The notes: generated by a model not told the origin, from the letters alone. A stretch of DNA of 10,000 bases from Rheinheimera sp. (GCF_020217005.1 NZ_JAIWOI010000212.1:1-10000), one strand, 5' to 3'. Numbered from the stretch's first letter, positions 1-7,047 are shown. Translations and numbers: made by a program.

Positions 1-888
1 GTCGACTTTAATGTGGTTGAAGAAACCCGCGAAGCGCTGGATAAAGAAGGGGTACTGAAAAGCGAAAACAGCAAAACCGATTCGATGCTGGATCAACTGG
101 CTATGGGTATTCCGGGCTCTTTAGCCAATCAGCCGCCTGTACCTGCTCAACCGGGCGCTGCCGCAGCAGGAGCCGACAATAATGAACGGACTTCACAGCG
201 TAACGAAATGCGCCGCGAGTTTGATACAGGCAAAGCCATTACCCACACCCGTTATGAAATAGGCCGGATAAGAACTCAAAGTGTATCGGTGCTGGTGAAT
301 GAAGCTGCTGCGGGAGAAGCAGGTTGGACACCTGAGCGTTTGGCTCAATTAGGTGAGATGATTAAAACTGCAACTGGCCATCAGGCCGAGCGTGGTGACC
401 AGTTTAATATCACCAGCTTTAGTTTTGTGCCTAATGATGCTGCAGCTCAGATGGAAGGCATGGCCTGGTGGCAAATGCCTGAAATGAAAGAATATTTGCG
501 TTACCTGATCGGTGCAATTATCGGCCTGGCTCTGGTGATCTTTGGGGTAAGACCTCTGGTCAATCATTTGGTCAGCCGCAAGAACAAAGAACAAAACTCA
601 GCCACAGCCTTACAGGGCGCGATTGGCACCCATTCGAATCTGTCGCCAATGCAAAGTGCAGATCTGGCTGCAGGGCCTGCGGTGCTGGATGCGAAGGCCG
701 ATCCTGCTTTGGCCAGTCCAATCAACACTGGACCACAACATAGTATGCATTTGCCTGAAGTAGGTTCTGAATTTGCCCAACAAATCAGTCACTTGCAATT
801 ACTTGCTAACCGGGAATCTGACCGGGTGACAGCTGTGATCAAATACTGGATAGAACGAGGAGTCAGCATTGAATCCGTTAAGAGCTGA
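1..888 (+). CDS. fliF: Flagellar MS-ring protein FliF (C-terminal part, 5' truncated by the window)
   Basis: FliF forms the MS ring in the inner membrane, on which the rotor and export gate are built. Reading from base 1, 295 codons remain, roughly the second half of a protein that is usually about 550-570 residues. Visible parts are a Pro/Ala-rich low-complexity stretch (about residues 35-60), a segment reading REFDTGKAITHTR followed by GRIRTQSVSVLVNE that matches the ring-building region ahead of the second membrane helix, a hydrophobic helix at about 165-187 (YLIGAIIGLALVIFG), and a cytoplasmic tail. The last about 40 residues (LQLLANRESDRVTAVIKYWI) correspond to the FliG-binding tail. The end overlaps fliG by 20 bases. 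The true start is outside the window. The family call is firm; whether it belongs to a primary or lateral flagellum is not settled. Confidence 0.95.
   Translation, partial: VDFNVVEETREALDKEGVLKSENSKTDSMLDQLAMGIPGSLANQPPVPAQPGAAAAGADNNERTSQRNEMRREFDTGKAITHTRYEIGRIRTQSVSVLVNEAAAGEAGWTPERLAQLGEMIKTATGHQAERGDQFNITSFSFVPNDAAAQMEGMAWWQMPEMKEYLRYLIGAIIGLALVIFGVRPLVNHLVSRKNKEQNSATALQGAIGTHSNLSPMQSADLAAGPAVLDAKADPALASPINTGPQHSMHLPEVGSEFAQQISHLQLLANRESDRVTAVIKYWIERGVSIESVKS
857..862 (+). promoter_or_regulatory. Ribosome binding site for fliG inside fliF
   Basis: GAGGAG lies six bases before the TTG at 869, while still inside the fliF reading frame. It is close to the ideal Shine-Dalgarno sequence and decides the non-ATG start of fliG. 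The arrangement suggests translational coupling of FliF and FliG. Confidence 0.75.
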
Positions 889-1888
889 ACAGAGCAAACA
901 GATCTCTGATCTGGATAGAGCTGCCATCCTGCTTTTAAGTATGGGTGAAGAGAATGCGGCCTGTATTATCAAAAAGTTAGGTCGAAATGAAGTGCGGGCT
1001 TTGTCTGAGCGTATGGCCAAAATTGCCAATGTGACGCAAGACGATGTGGCTACTATTCTGACTGACTTCTTTGATCAGTACCGCACTGAAAGTGGTGTCA
1101 GCGGCGCTTCACGACTTTATCTGGAGCGGGCTTTGGATAAAGCTGTAGGCCGCAAATTAGCCCGTGGCATGCTGGATGACATTTACGGTGGAGCCTTGGC
1201 TGATGATGTCCGCCGCCTGGAGTGGGTGCCTGCTGAATTGCTGGTACGCTTCATGGAGCAGGAACATATTCAGATGCAGGCGCTTATTCTGGCTTTTTTA
1301 CCTGCGGAGCAAGCCAGCACTATTCTGGGCTTATTCCCTGCGCAAAAACACGACGATATTTTGTTCCGTATTGCCAATATGCGTGAAGTCAGCGAGCACG
1401 TGATTGAAGACTTACGCTACACGCTGGAGCGTTGTATTGAGTACGTCGGCGAACAAGTGGGCGCCCGTATCAATGGTGTACAGCAAGTGGCTGACATTAT
1501 GAACAGATACAGTGGCAACAAAGTGGAAGTGATGGAGCTGCTGAAAAAACACGACATTACGATGGCCGATGCGATTGAAGACAAGATGTATGACTTCTAC
1601 AGCTTAAGCCGTCAAAGCGAAGATGTGCTGAATCAGTTGCTGACGGATATCCCGGATGAACTTTGGGTGACCGCCCTGAAAGGTGCTGATCTGGCATTGA
1701 CCGAAAGTATTCTGGCTGTGCTGCCAAAACGATTGGCTCAGGTTTATCGCCAGCAAATTGACACGATGAAACCTCAACCTGTGCGTAAAGTAGAAGCTGC
1801 CAGAGCTGAAATCATGACCATAGTCAAACAGATGATGGCAGCAGGCCGACTTGAATATCGCCTCTACCCTGAAGAAACGGTAGGTTGA
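869..1888 (+). CDS. fliG: Flagellar motor switch / rotor protein FliG, divergent
   Basis: FliG sits on the cytoplasmic face of the MS ring, binds FliF and FliM, and transmits torque from the stators. The 339-residue length is typical. The TTG start is chosen because GAGGAG lies six bases upstream. The N-terminal domain begins DLDRAAILLLSMGEENA (about 14-30). The middle domain carries an EHPQ-like motif, here EHIQ (132-135), followed by ALILAFLPAEQA. The hinge before the C-terminal domain has MYDF (240-243) in place of the common MFxF. The C-terminal torque domain follows, with ALKGAD (269-274). Aligned without gaps to E. coli FliG from that motif, Lys264 and Arg281 are kept (here K271, R288), but Asp288-Asp289 are replaced by Q295-Q296 and Arg297 by Pro. 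It overlaps fliF by 20 bases and ends one base before fliH. The FliG identity is firm; the changed rotor face is unusual. Confidence 0.95.
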   Translation: MNPLRAEQSKQISDLDRAAILLLSMGEENAACIIKKLGRNEVRALSERMAKIANVTQDDVATILTDFFDQYRTESGVSGASRLYLERALDKAVGRKLARGMLDDIYGGALADDVRRLEWVPAELLVRFMEQEHIQMQALILAFLPAEQASTILGLFPAQKHDDILFRIANMREVSEHVIEDLRYTLERCIEYVGEQVGARINGVQQVADIMNRYSGNKVEVMELLKKHDITMADAIEDKMYDFYSLSRQSEDVLNQLLTDIPDELWVTALKGADLALTESILAVLPKRLAQVYRQQIDTMKPQPVRKVEAARAEIMTIVKQMMAAGRLEYRLYPEETVG

Positions 1889-1889
1889 T

Positions 1890-2531
1890 ATGAGCGCCGT
1901 GTTGCAGCAGGACCAACAATTTCGCTTCCCCGCTTTGCAGCGCAAAGATGGCAGTGCCACAGCGCAGCAATTGAGTGAGCAGTTTTATCAGCAGGGCTTT
2001 CAGGCTGGAGTGGCTGCAACAGAGCAGGACGCTTATCAGCGTGGTGTCAGCGATGGCCAGCAACAATTGCAGGAGTTTTGGCAAAAAGAGCTGGAAAAAC
2101 AGCAGACTGAACTTGCGCAGAAGCAACAACGGGCTTTGGATTTTTTAACCGAACAATTTAATCAGCAGCTTCAACATAAAGAACAGCAGCTGGGGCAGGA
2201 ATTGTTATTGCTGGTGCAGCAACTGGCCAGTGCAGTGTTGCAGACTGAACTGGTATTGCAGCCTTCGTTGCTGCAGTTGGCTATTGACCAACTGCTGCCA
2301 CAACTGGGGGCTACCGATCCGTTGCAGTCTATTCAGTTGTCAGCAGCTGATGCTCCACTTTTTAATGGCATTCGCCATATTCAACAGATCCCATTGCAGT
2401 TTGATGCCGCCTTGCCGTCAGGCCGGGTGCAGTTTAATGGTCGTCAGCAATTGCATCAGCTGGATTTTCAGCAGCGTCTAGAGCAAGCCATGTTGCCTGT
2501 GCGCCGCCAGTTGTTGGGCGATGATGCGTAA
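1890..2531 (+). CDS. fliH: Flagellar export ATPase regulator FliH, glutamine-rich
   Basis: FliH is the stator-like regulator that binds FliI and anchors it to the export gate and C ring. The 213-residue protein has the expected layout: a variable N-terminus, a long Gln/Glu-rich helical stretch (about 40-120) with small-residue GxxxG-like spacing only near FQAGVAATEQ, then a C-terminal region (LVQQLASAVLQTEL onward) resembling the FliI-binding domain. About 50 of its 213 residues are glutamine. No enzymatic motif is seen or expected. The ATG lies one base after the fliG stop, with only a weak GGTAGG-type ribosome site, so translation is probably coupled. The end overlaps fliI by 11 bases. The assignment relies on position between fliG and fliI plus overall character, because FliH is poorly conserved. 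Confidence 0.9.
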   Translation: MSAVLQQDQQFRFPALQRKDGSATAQQLSEQFYQQGFQAGVAATEQDAYQRGVSDGQQQLQEFWQKELEKQQTELAQKQQRALDFLTEQFNQQLQHKEQQLGQELLLLVQQLASAVLQTELVLQPSLLQLAIDQLLPQLGATDPLQSIQLSAADAPLFNGIRHIQQIPLQFDAALPSGRVQFNGRQQLHQLDFQQRLEQAMLPVRRQLLGDDA

Positions 2532-3849
2532 GTCCTTTAGCGAAAGCCTGAGTCTGGCCAGGGCCCAGATCCAGCCGCCAGACTGGGTGCATAGTTATGG
2601 CCGCTTATTGCGGGTCAACGGCATGATTTTATCTGCGGCAGGTGAGAGTTTTACTTTAGGTCAGCGTTGTCAGATCGAAAGCGAAACTGGCCACTGGTTT
2701 GACGCCGAAGTGGTAGGTTTTGACACCGATCAGGCCTATTTAATGCCATTAACAACTGTGGATGGTTTAAGAGCCGGTGCCAGGGTTCGTACTGTCGAAA
2801 CCGCCAGTCAATTGCTGGTTTCTACCGAATTATTAGGCCGGGTACTGGACGGTTTAATGTGCCCGCTCGATGGTAAAGCTGCTATTAAAACCGGTGACCG
2901 GATCAGCGCCGCTTTACCCGCCGTGAATCCACTGCAAAAAAAAGGCGTCAGCGCCCCTTTGGATGTCGGCATTCGGGCTATCAACTCCTTGTTTACTGTA
3001 GGTCAGGGTCAGCGGATGGGCCTGTTTGCCGGTTCAGGTGTGGGTAAAAGTAAGTTGCTGGGTATGATGACCCGTTACACCCAGGCCGATGTGGTGATAG
3101 TGGGTTTGATCGGCGAACGTGGCTGGGAAGTGAAAGATTTTATCGAACACAGTCTGGGCCCTGAAGGTTTAAAAAAAGCTATAGTCATTGCCGCTCCTGC
3201 CGACCAGTCGCCTTTGCTGCGGCTCAAAGCGGCAGAGCTGAGTCATAGGCTGGCGGCTTATTACCGTGATTTAGGCTTTAACGTCTTACTGCTGGTCGAT
3301 TCACTGACCCGTTATGCCCAGGCGCAGCGCGAAATTGCTTTGTCTGTAGGCGAACCTCCGGCAACCAAAGGCTATCCGCCTTCGGTATTTAGCAAACTAA
3401 CGCAACTGGTTGAAAAAGCGGGAAACAGTGCCGATAGCAAAGGCAGTATGACAGCTATTTATACCGTATTGGCCGAAGGGGATGATCAACAGGACCCAAT
3501 AGCGGACGCGGCCCGCGCTATTTTAGATGGTCATGTGGTCTTAAGCCGTACCTTGGCCGAACGTGGGCATTATCCGGCTATTGATATTGGCGCCTCCATC
3601 AGCAGGGTGATGCCACAAATAGTGCCGGATCAGCAGCTTAAACATGCTTATGCGTTAAAACGACTGTATTCAAGGTATTTACAGGTACAGGAATTGATTC
3701 CTTTGGGCGCTTACCAAATGGGCAAAGATCAGGAGCTCGACAGAGCTGTGCAGCTGTATCCTGCGATTGAACATTTTTTATGTCAGGGCTTACAACAAAG
3801 CTCTGATTTTCAGCAATCCCAAGCCGAGTTAACTAAATTGTTGAGTTAA
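2521..3849 (+). CDS. fliI: Flagellum-specific type III export ATPase FliI
   Basis: FliI is the F1-beta-like ATPase that energises and promotes unfolding of flagellar export substrates. The 442 residues match the family length. An N-terminal beta-barrel domain (about 25-95) precedes LGRVLDGLMCPLDG (105-118). The Walker A motif is AGSGVGKS (170-177) and the catalytic glutamate lies in GERG (198-201). The Walker B strand is VLLLVDSLTRYAQAQREIA (from 255), followed by GEPPATKGYPPSVF, a hallmark of type III/flagellar ATPases that separates them from ATP synthase. After the GERG motif a Trp replaces the usual Arg (GERGWEV). Two ATG codons stand in tandem at 2521 and 2524; either could start translation, and neither has a strong ribosome site, which fits coupling to fliH. 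The stop lies four bases before fliJ. Confidence 0.97.
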   Translation: MMRKSFSESLSLARAQIQPPDWVHSYGRLLRVNGMILSAAGESFTLGQRCQIESETGHWFDAEVVGFDTDQAYLMPLTTVDGLRAGARVRTVETASQLLVSTELLGRVLDGLMCPLDGKAAIKTGDRISAALPAVNPLQKKGVSAPLDVGIRAINSLFTVGQGQRMGLFAGSGVGKSKLLGMMTRYTQADVVIVGLIGERGWEVKDFIEHSLGPEGLKKAIVIAAPADQSPLLRLKAAELSHRLAAYYRDLGFNVLLLVDSLTRYAQAQREIALSVGEPPATKGYPPSVFSKLTQLVEKAGNSADSKGSMTAIYTVLAEGDDQQDPIADAARAILDGHVVLSRTLAERGHYPAIDIGASISRVMPQIVPDQQLKHAYALKRLYSRYLQVQELIPLGAYQMGKDQELDRAVQLYPAIEHFLCQGLQQSSDFQQSQAELTKLLS

Positions 3850-3853
3850 GCCT

Positions 3854-4276
3854 ATGTTGAAAAAATATCTGGAACAACAGCAAGCCAATTTAAAACAGAT
3901 GGGACAACGCCAGCAGCAACTGAATCAGCAGGCTGCCAATGAAGAACGTCGCCTGCAACTCCTGACTGAACATATTTCTGGCATGGAACGCAGTTATCAG
4001 ATGAAATCTGCATTAGGTTTGCAGAATCTCGGGTCGATGAAAACCGTATTACTGGATATGCAACAGCAACAACTGCAAAAAGTGGACGCGGCCTTATCTG
4101 AGCTGCAACAGCAGCAACTGGTCTGTCAAAAACAAGTAGCCTACAGCAAAGGGATTGAAGCAGTAATCCATCACAGAGAGTTTACCGCTCAGCAAAAGCA
4201 GCAAAAAGCCGAGCAGCAGCAGGCTGATGAAATTGCAATGCAGTTGTTTCAACTCAGGTTAAAAAAGCCGGCATAA
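3854..4276 (+). CDS. fliJ: Flagellar export chaperone FliJ
   Basis: FliJ is the small coiled-coil protein that inserts into the FliI hexamer and helps deliver substrates to the export gate. The 140-residue protein is almost wholly predicted helix with heptad-like hydrophobic spacing and very high Gln content (about 33 residues). It carries no membrane segment or enzyme motif. Identity rests mainly on its place right after fliI, its length (FliJ is about 140-150 residues) and the coiled-coil character, since FliJ sequences diverge strongly. It starts four bases after the fliI stop with no clear ribosome site. It is the last flagellar gene in the run; no hairpin terminator is visible in the 81 bases before the next gene, so read-through into that gene is possible. 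Confidence 0.88.
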   Translation: MLKKYLEQQQANLKQMGQRQQQLNQQAANEERRLQLLTEHISGMERSYQMKSALGLQNLGSMKTVLLDMQQQQLQKVDAALSELQQQQLVCQKQVAYSKGIEAVIHHREFTAQQKQQKAEQQQADEIAMQLFQLRLKKPA

Positions 4277-4357
4277 GTCATTCTTTTCTGAATTAAAATT
4301 TTCGGACTACACTGGTGAGGGGATGAGTTTAGTCTTTACAACCAGAAGAGAGTCCTT

Positions 4358-4909
4358 ATGAAACTTATAAAAATAATTCTGATTGGTTTTTTACTTGCTG
4401 TGGCATTGTTGTTACTGGCGGCTTTGCTGCTGCCTTCCTCTTATCAGGTAGAGCGTAGTGTCAGCATCAATAAATCCAAAGATCAGTTGTTCAGTTATTT
4501 GGTATTACTGAAAAATCAGGACAATTTTAGCGTTTGGATGGCTTTGGATCCGAATGTGAAAAAAACCTATCAGGGTGAAGATGGCACTGTAGGTTTTGTC
4601 TCGGCCTGGCAGAGTGAAAAGCAGGAAGTAGGCGCAGGCGAACAGGAAATCAAAGCGATCAGAACCGGTGAACGTATTGATTACGAGCTGAGATTTTTAG
4701 AGCCTTTTGCTTCAGTGGCGCAGGCTTATATGCAACTTGAACCCGATTCCTCCGGACAAACCAAGGTCAGCTGGGGATTTCAGGGCCATATGCCTTATCC
4801 GATGAACCTGTTATTGCTGGTGATGGATATGGAAGGCTTGATAGGTAGAGATTTGCAACAAGGCCTGGATAAGCTGAAACTGCTGCTGGAACAACCTGCA
4901 GCAGGTTAA
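4358..4909 (+). CDS. Membrane-anchored SRPBCC (START-like / polyketide cyclase-type) protein
   Basis: The 183-residue protein starts with one hydrophobic helix (about 4-27, KIILIGFLLAVALLLLAALL), either a membrane anchor or an uncleaved signal. The rest resembles the SRPBCC helix-grip fold: an opening strand with YQVERSVSINKSKDQLFSYL (about 29-48), a Trp-containing region (FSVWMALDP), the GFVSAWQSEKQEVGAGEQ strands, YELRFLEPF, TKVSWGFQGHMPYP and a final long helix. Such proteins bind hydrophobic ligands; substrate and role cannot be read here. It has its own upstream gap of 81 bases, and an AGAAGAGAG purine stretch serves as ribosome site about seven bases before ATG. It lies after fliJ but has no known flagellar link. 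The short end-to-end distance to the opposing phosphomannomutase is filled by a shared hairpin. Confidence 0.75.
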   Translation: MKLIKIILIGFLLAVALLLLAALLLPSSYQVERSVSINKSKDQLFSYLVLLKNQDNFSVWMALDPNVKKTYQGEDGTVGFVSAWQSEKQEVGAGEQEIKAIRTGERIDYELRFLEPFASVAQAYMQLEPDSSGQTKVSWGFQGHMPYPMNLLLLVMDMEGLIGRDLQQGLDKLKLLLEQPAAG

Positions 4910-4912
4910 AAA

Positions 4913-4929
4913 AGGGGGAGTTTCCCCCT
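4913..4929 (-). terminator. Bidirectional hairpin terminator between SRPBCC gene and phosphomannomutase
   Basis: AGGGGGA pairs perfectly with TCCCCCT around a 3-base loop. On the minus strand the stem is followed directly by six T residues, the classic intrinsic terminator shape, so it ends the phosphomannomutase transcript; the TAG stop of that gene lies inside the stem. On the + strand the stem follows the SRPBCC stop but lacks a good T run, so termination there is weaker. Confidence 0.8.
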
Positions 4930-6292
4930 ATTGTTGGCCGAATTTTGTGATCAGTGTCGATACTTCAGTGATTTTTTGCTGCAGCAAAACCCGGTTCGCT
5001 TTGGTTTCAATATTCAGCCTAAGCAAAGGTTCGGTATTGGAGCTGCGTAAACTCAGCCGCCAGTCGTTAAACACCAAATCCAGACCATCGAGTAGGCTGA
5101 TACTCTGTAATTCGGCCTGATAATGCTGTCGAATCGACTGCATGACCGCATCGGCATCTTTTACTTTAAAGTTGATTTCATCACTGCATGGGAATTGCTG
5201 TTGCAACTGCTTCACCATGGAGGAGAGTGGTACTGACTGCTGGGACAGCAACTGTGCCACCAGCAACCAGGGAATAGTACCGTTGTCGCAGTAGGCAAAG
5301 TCGCGGAAATAGTGGTGGGCACTTATTTCTCCGCCATAAAGCGCATTTTCAGCCCGCATTTTTTCTTTCATAAAAACGTGGCCAGTCTGACTGAGTACGG
5401 CAACACCACCACTTTCAGTGACACTTTGTTGAGTGGCCCAATACAAACGCGGGTCATGTACAATTTTTTGCTGAGGGTTGGCTCTGAGTAAAGACTGAGC
5501 CAACAAGCTGACCACATAATAACCATCAATAAACTGACCCTGCTCGTCAAAGAAAAAACAGCGGTCAAAGTCACCATCCCAGGCCACACCAAAATCGGCC
5601 TGATGTTCAAGCACGGCCTGGCTGGTCACAGCCCGGTTTTCGACTAATAAAGGGTTAGGCACTCCGGTGGGGAAATGACCATCAGGTTCAAATTCTAACG
5701 CTATGATTTGCAACGGCAGCTTAGGTGCCAGCGCATTGACCACCAGGCCTGCGCCGCCATGGCCGGCATTCATAACCACTTTGAGTGGTTTGACTTGGTC
5801 CAGCTGAATGTAAGTCAGCAGGTGTTCGATATATGCAGCCAAAGTGTGTTGCTGCTGATACTCACCCTGTTGCGCAACGCTATGACTAAAGTCCGCAGTG
5901 GCGACCAGTTGTTTGATCTGTTCCAGTTCAGTCTGCGCATTCAGAGGGACGGCATTTTTACCAACCAGTTTCATGCCATTGTAATTGGCGGGATTATGGC
6001 TGGCTGTAATGCAAACACCAGCGTCAGCGTTGAGGTGAAACACTGAAAAATACACTTGCTCAGTACCACAAAGGCCAATATCTATGACCTTTGCACCGCC
6101 TTCAGTTAAACCTTTGGCTAAAGCTGCGCTCAATGCCGGGCTGGACAAGCGGATATCGTGGCCAATCACCACAGTTTTTGCTGATAGCACCTGACATAAA
6201 GCTCTGCCGATACGCCAGGCTAATTCTTCATTGAGCTGTTGTGGTACAGAGCCGCGAATATCATAGGTTTTAAAACAAGAGACTGGCCACAT
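4928..6292 (-). CDS. manB: Phosphomannomutase/phosphoglucomutase, CpsG/ManB type
   Basis: The enzyme interconverts mannose-6-phosphate and mannose-1-phosphate (often glucose phosphates too), feeding GDP-mannose and surface polysaccharide synthesis in the cytoplasm. The 454-residue length matches E. coli CpsG, and recalled similarity runs end to end. Key sites are CFKTYDIRG at the N-terminus (6-14), the phosphoserine loop ITASHNPANYNGMKLV with catalytic Ser98, the metal loop DGDFDR (239-244), the sugar-binding loop GGEISAHHYF (320-329) and the phosphate-binding RSSNTEP (416-422). All key residues are present, so it should be active. The ATG at 6292 is preceded only by a weak AGAAG ribosome site. 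It is monocistronic: divergent from the AidA-like gene and convergent with the SRPBCC gene. It may supply sugars for exopolysaccharide, O-antigen or flagellar glycosylation; the context does not decide. Confidence 0.95.
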   Translation of the reverse strand: MWPVSCFKTYDIRGSVPQQLNEELAWRIGRALCQVLSAKTVVIGHDIRLSSPALSAALAKGLTEGGAKVIDIGLCGTEQVYFSVFHLNADAGVCITASHNPANYNGMKLVGKNAVPLNAQTELEQIKQLVATADFSHSVAQQGEYQQQHTLAAYIEHLLTYIQLDQVKPLKVVMNAGHGGAGLVVNALAPKLPLQIIALEFEPDGHFPTGVPNPLLVENRAVTSQAVLEHQADFGVAWDGDFDRCFFFDEQGQFIDGYYVVSLLAQSLLRANPQQKIVHDPRLYWATQQSVTESGGVAVLSQTGHVFMKEKMRAENALYGGEISAHHYFRDFAYCDNGTIPWLLVAQLLSQQSVPLSSMVKQLQQQFPCSDEINFKVKDADAVMQSIRQHYQAELQSISLLDGLDLVFNDWRLSLRSSNTEPLLRLNIETKANRVLLQQKITEVSTLITKFGQQ

Positions 6293-6324
6293 AGTTTATT
6301 TTCTTCTGACACAACGAAAGCTTA

Positions 6325-6330
6325 AGTATA
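6325..6330 (-). promoter_or_regulatory. Possible -10 element for the phosphomannomutase gene
   Basis: TATACT on the minus strand, 33 bases before the ATG, matches the sigma-70 -10 consensus at five of six positions. No good -35 hexamer lies at 16-18 bases; a TTGCTC lies 20 bases upstream, which is too far for a strong promoter. Tentative. Confidence 0.3.
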
Positions 6331-6362
6331 CCTTTTTTGAACGGGATTGAGAGCAACTGGTG

Positions 6363-6382
6363 CTGATACCAAACTGATGCGG
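6363..6382 (+). promoter_or_regulatory. Shared 20-base upstream motif, copy A (upstream of the AidA/PixA-like gene)
   Basis: The sequence CTGATACCAAACTGATGCGG agrees at 18 of 20 positions with the minus-strand copy at 7457-7476. Inside it, CTGATAC and CTGATGC form a direct repeat with an 11-base period, about one helical turn, as expected for a protein that binds tandem half-sites on one face of DNA. It ends 131 bases before the ATG of the AidA-like gene. The protein that binds it is unknown. Confidence 0.5.
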
Positions 6383-6501
6383 CTCTGCGACTGACCTTTT
6401 TTCGAAAGTGATTAAGCTCTTTGTACCCATGAATATTGGTCGCTAATTCCAATGTTCCGGGCACAAACCGCAAGTCAGTTTGCAATTTATCTCACTATGA
6501 A

Positions 6502-6507
6502 AAAGGA
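6502..6507 (+). promoter_or_regulatory. Ribosome binding site for the AidA/PixA-like gene
   Basis: AAAGGA lies six bases before the ATG at 6514 and directly abuts another in-frame ATG at 6508, which is too close to be used. This decides the start at 6514. Confidence 0.7.
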
Positions 6508-6513
6508 ATGATC

Positions 6514-7047
6514 ATGGCTCTTATCAATATTCTTGTCGCAGTGAATGCTGCAGAACTGGCTGAACGCTTAGGTGATGGTTCTATGCAACCAGGTTCAGTC
6601 AGCAGCCCTACTAATTTAGGCGCGTGGGGCGGTTCAGATGTGTTTGTCTCAATGATTACTCAAAACAGCTACATTGCCAGTAATCAGGGCGGGTCAGAGC
6701 TGGACGTAAAGGCCAACTCCGGAGACACTGTGCGCTGGACCGTGAGCACTTTTGATGGAGATACAGATTACACAGCGTTTTTGTACAGCGGTAGTTTTAA
6801 TCCTTCAGCCAGTATTACCGCATTAAGTTATTTTAATATGCATACCAGTGTGTACCTGCCGAGCGGCTCAGATCCGGTCAATGGTACCTTGCAGTTGTTC
6901 CACAATAATGCATATGCCACACAAGGCACTGTGATTGAACCCGGTCAGAAAATTCAGTACACCCTGAGTTTTAAACTGGTCAATAACAGCACAGGTGCCA
7001 TTATTGGCTATTTTACCTGGGATCCATTTATCAGTATTTCTAATTGA
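6514..7047 (+). CDS. AidA/PixA-family inclusion-body protein
   Basis: The 177-residue protein resembles the AidA/PixA family (PixA inclusion bodies in Xenorhabdus; AidA, a quorum-sensing-controlled protein in Burkholderia). Their biochemical function is not known. Supporting features are the start MALINILVAVNAAELAE, typical of the family's first strand; a strand motif SMITQNSYIASNQGGSEL; the block VKANSGDTVRWTVSTFDGDTDY (about 67-88), which matches the family's central 'GDTIRW' signature; and the closing YTLSFKLVN with TWDPFISI, matching the family's terminal 'DPFI' end. There is no signal peptide, so it should be cytoplasmic. The start at 6514 is supported by AAAGGA and by the family N-terminus; an upstream in-frame extension would begin with non-conserved residues. 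It converges on the cystatin gene and ends at a shared hairpin. The 20-base motif upstream suggests specific regulation. Confidence 0.85.
   Translation: MALINILVAVNAAELAERLGDGSMQPGSVSSPTNLGAWGGSDVFVSMITQNSYIASNQGGSELDVKANSGDTVRWTVSTFDGDTDYTAFLYSGSFNPSASITALSYFNMHTSVYLPSGSDPVNGTLQLFHNNAYATQGTVIEPGQKIQYTLSFKLVNNSTGAIIGYFTWDPFISISN

Noticed and set aside
1..6. GTCGAC at the first bases and again near 9342
   Set aside because: A 6-base restriction-site word occurs by chance in 10 kb; no other sign of a cloning junction or repeat end.
1604..2129. Minus-strand open frames across fliG and fliH
   Set aside because: Antisense shadows caused by Gln/Leu-rich codon composition of the true genes.
4286..4313. 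Possible sigma-70 promoter for the SRPBCC gene (TTCTGA, 16 bases, TACACT)
   Set aside because: The -35 match is poor and the region is AT-rich, so such pairs are expected by chance.
4893..4907. AACCTGCAGCAGGTT, a 7-base inverted repeat with a 1-base centre at the end of the SRPBCC gene
   Set aside because: The loop is too short for an RNA hairpin, the repeat is inside coding sequence with common CTG/CAG codons, and a better hairpin follows directly.
5708..6046. Open frame of 112 codons on the + strand within the phosphomannomutase gene
   Set aside because: It is antisense to a well-supported enzyme, has no family resemblance and no ribosome site; a shadow frame.
6436..6513. Upstream TTG extension of the AidA-like gene
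   Set aside because: No ribosome site before the TTG, the extra residues do not resemble the family, and a good site precedes the ATG at 6514.
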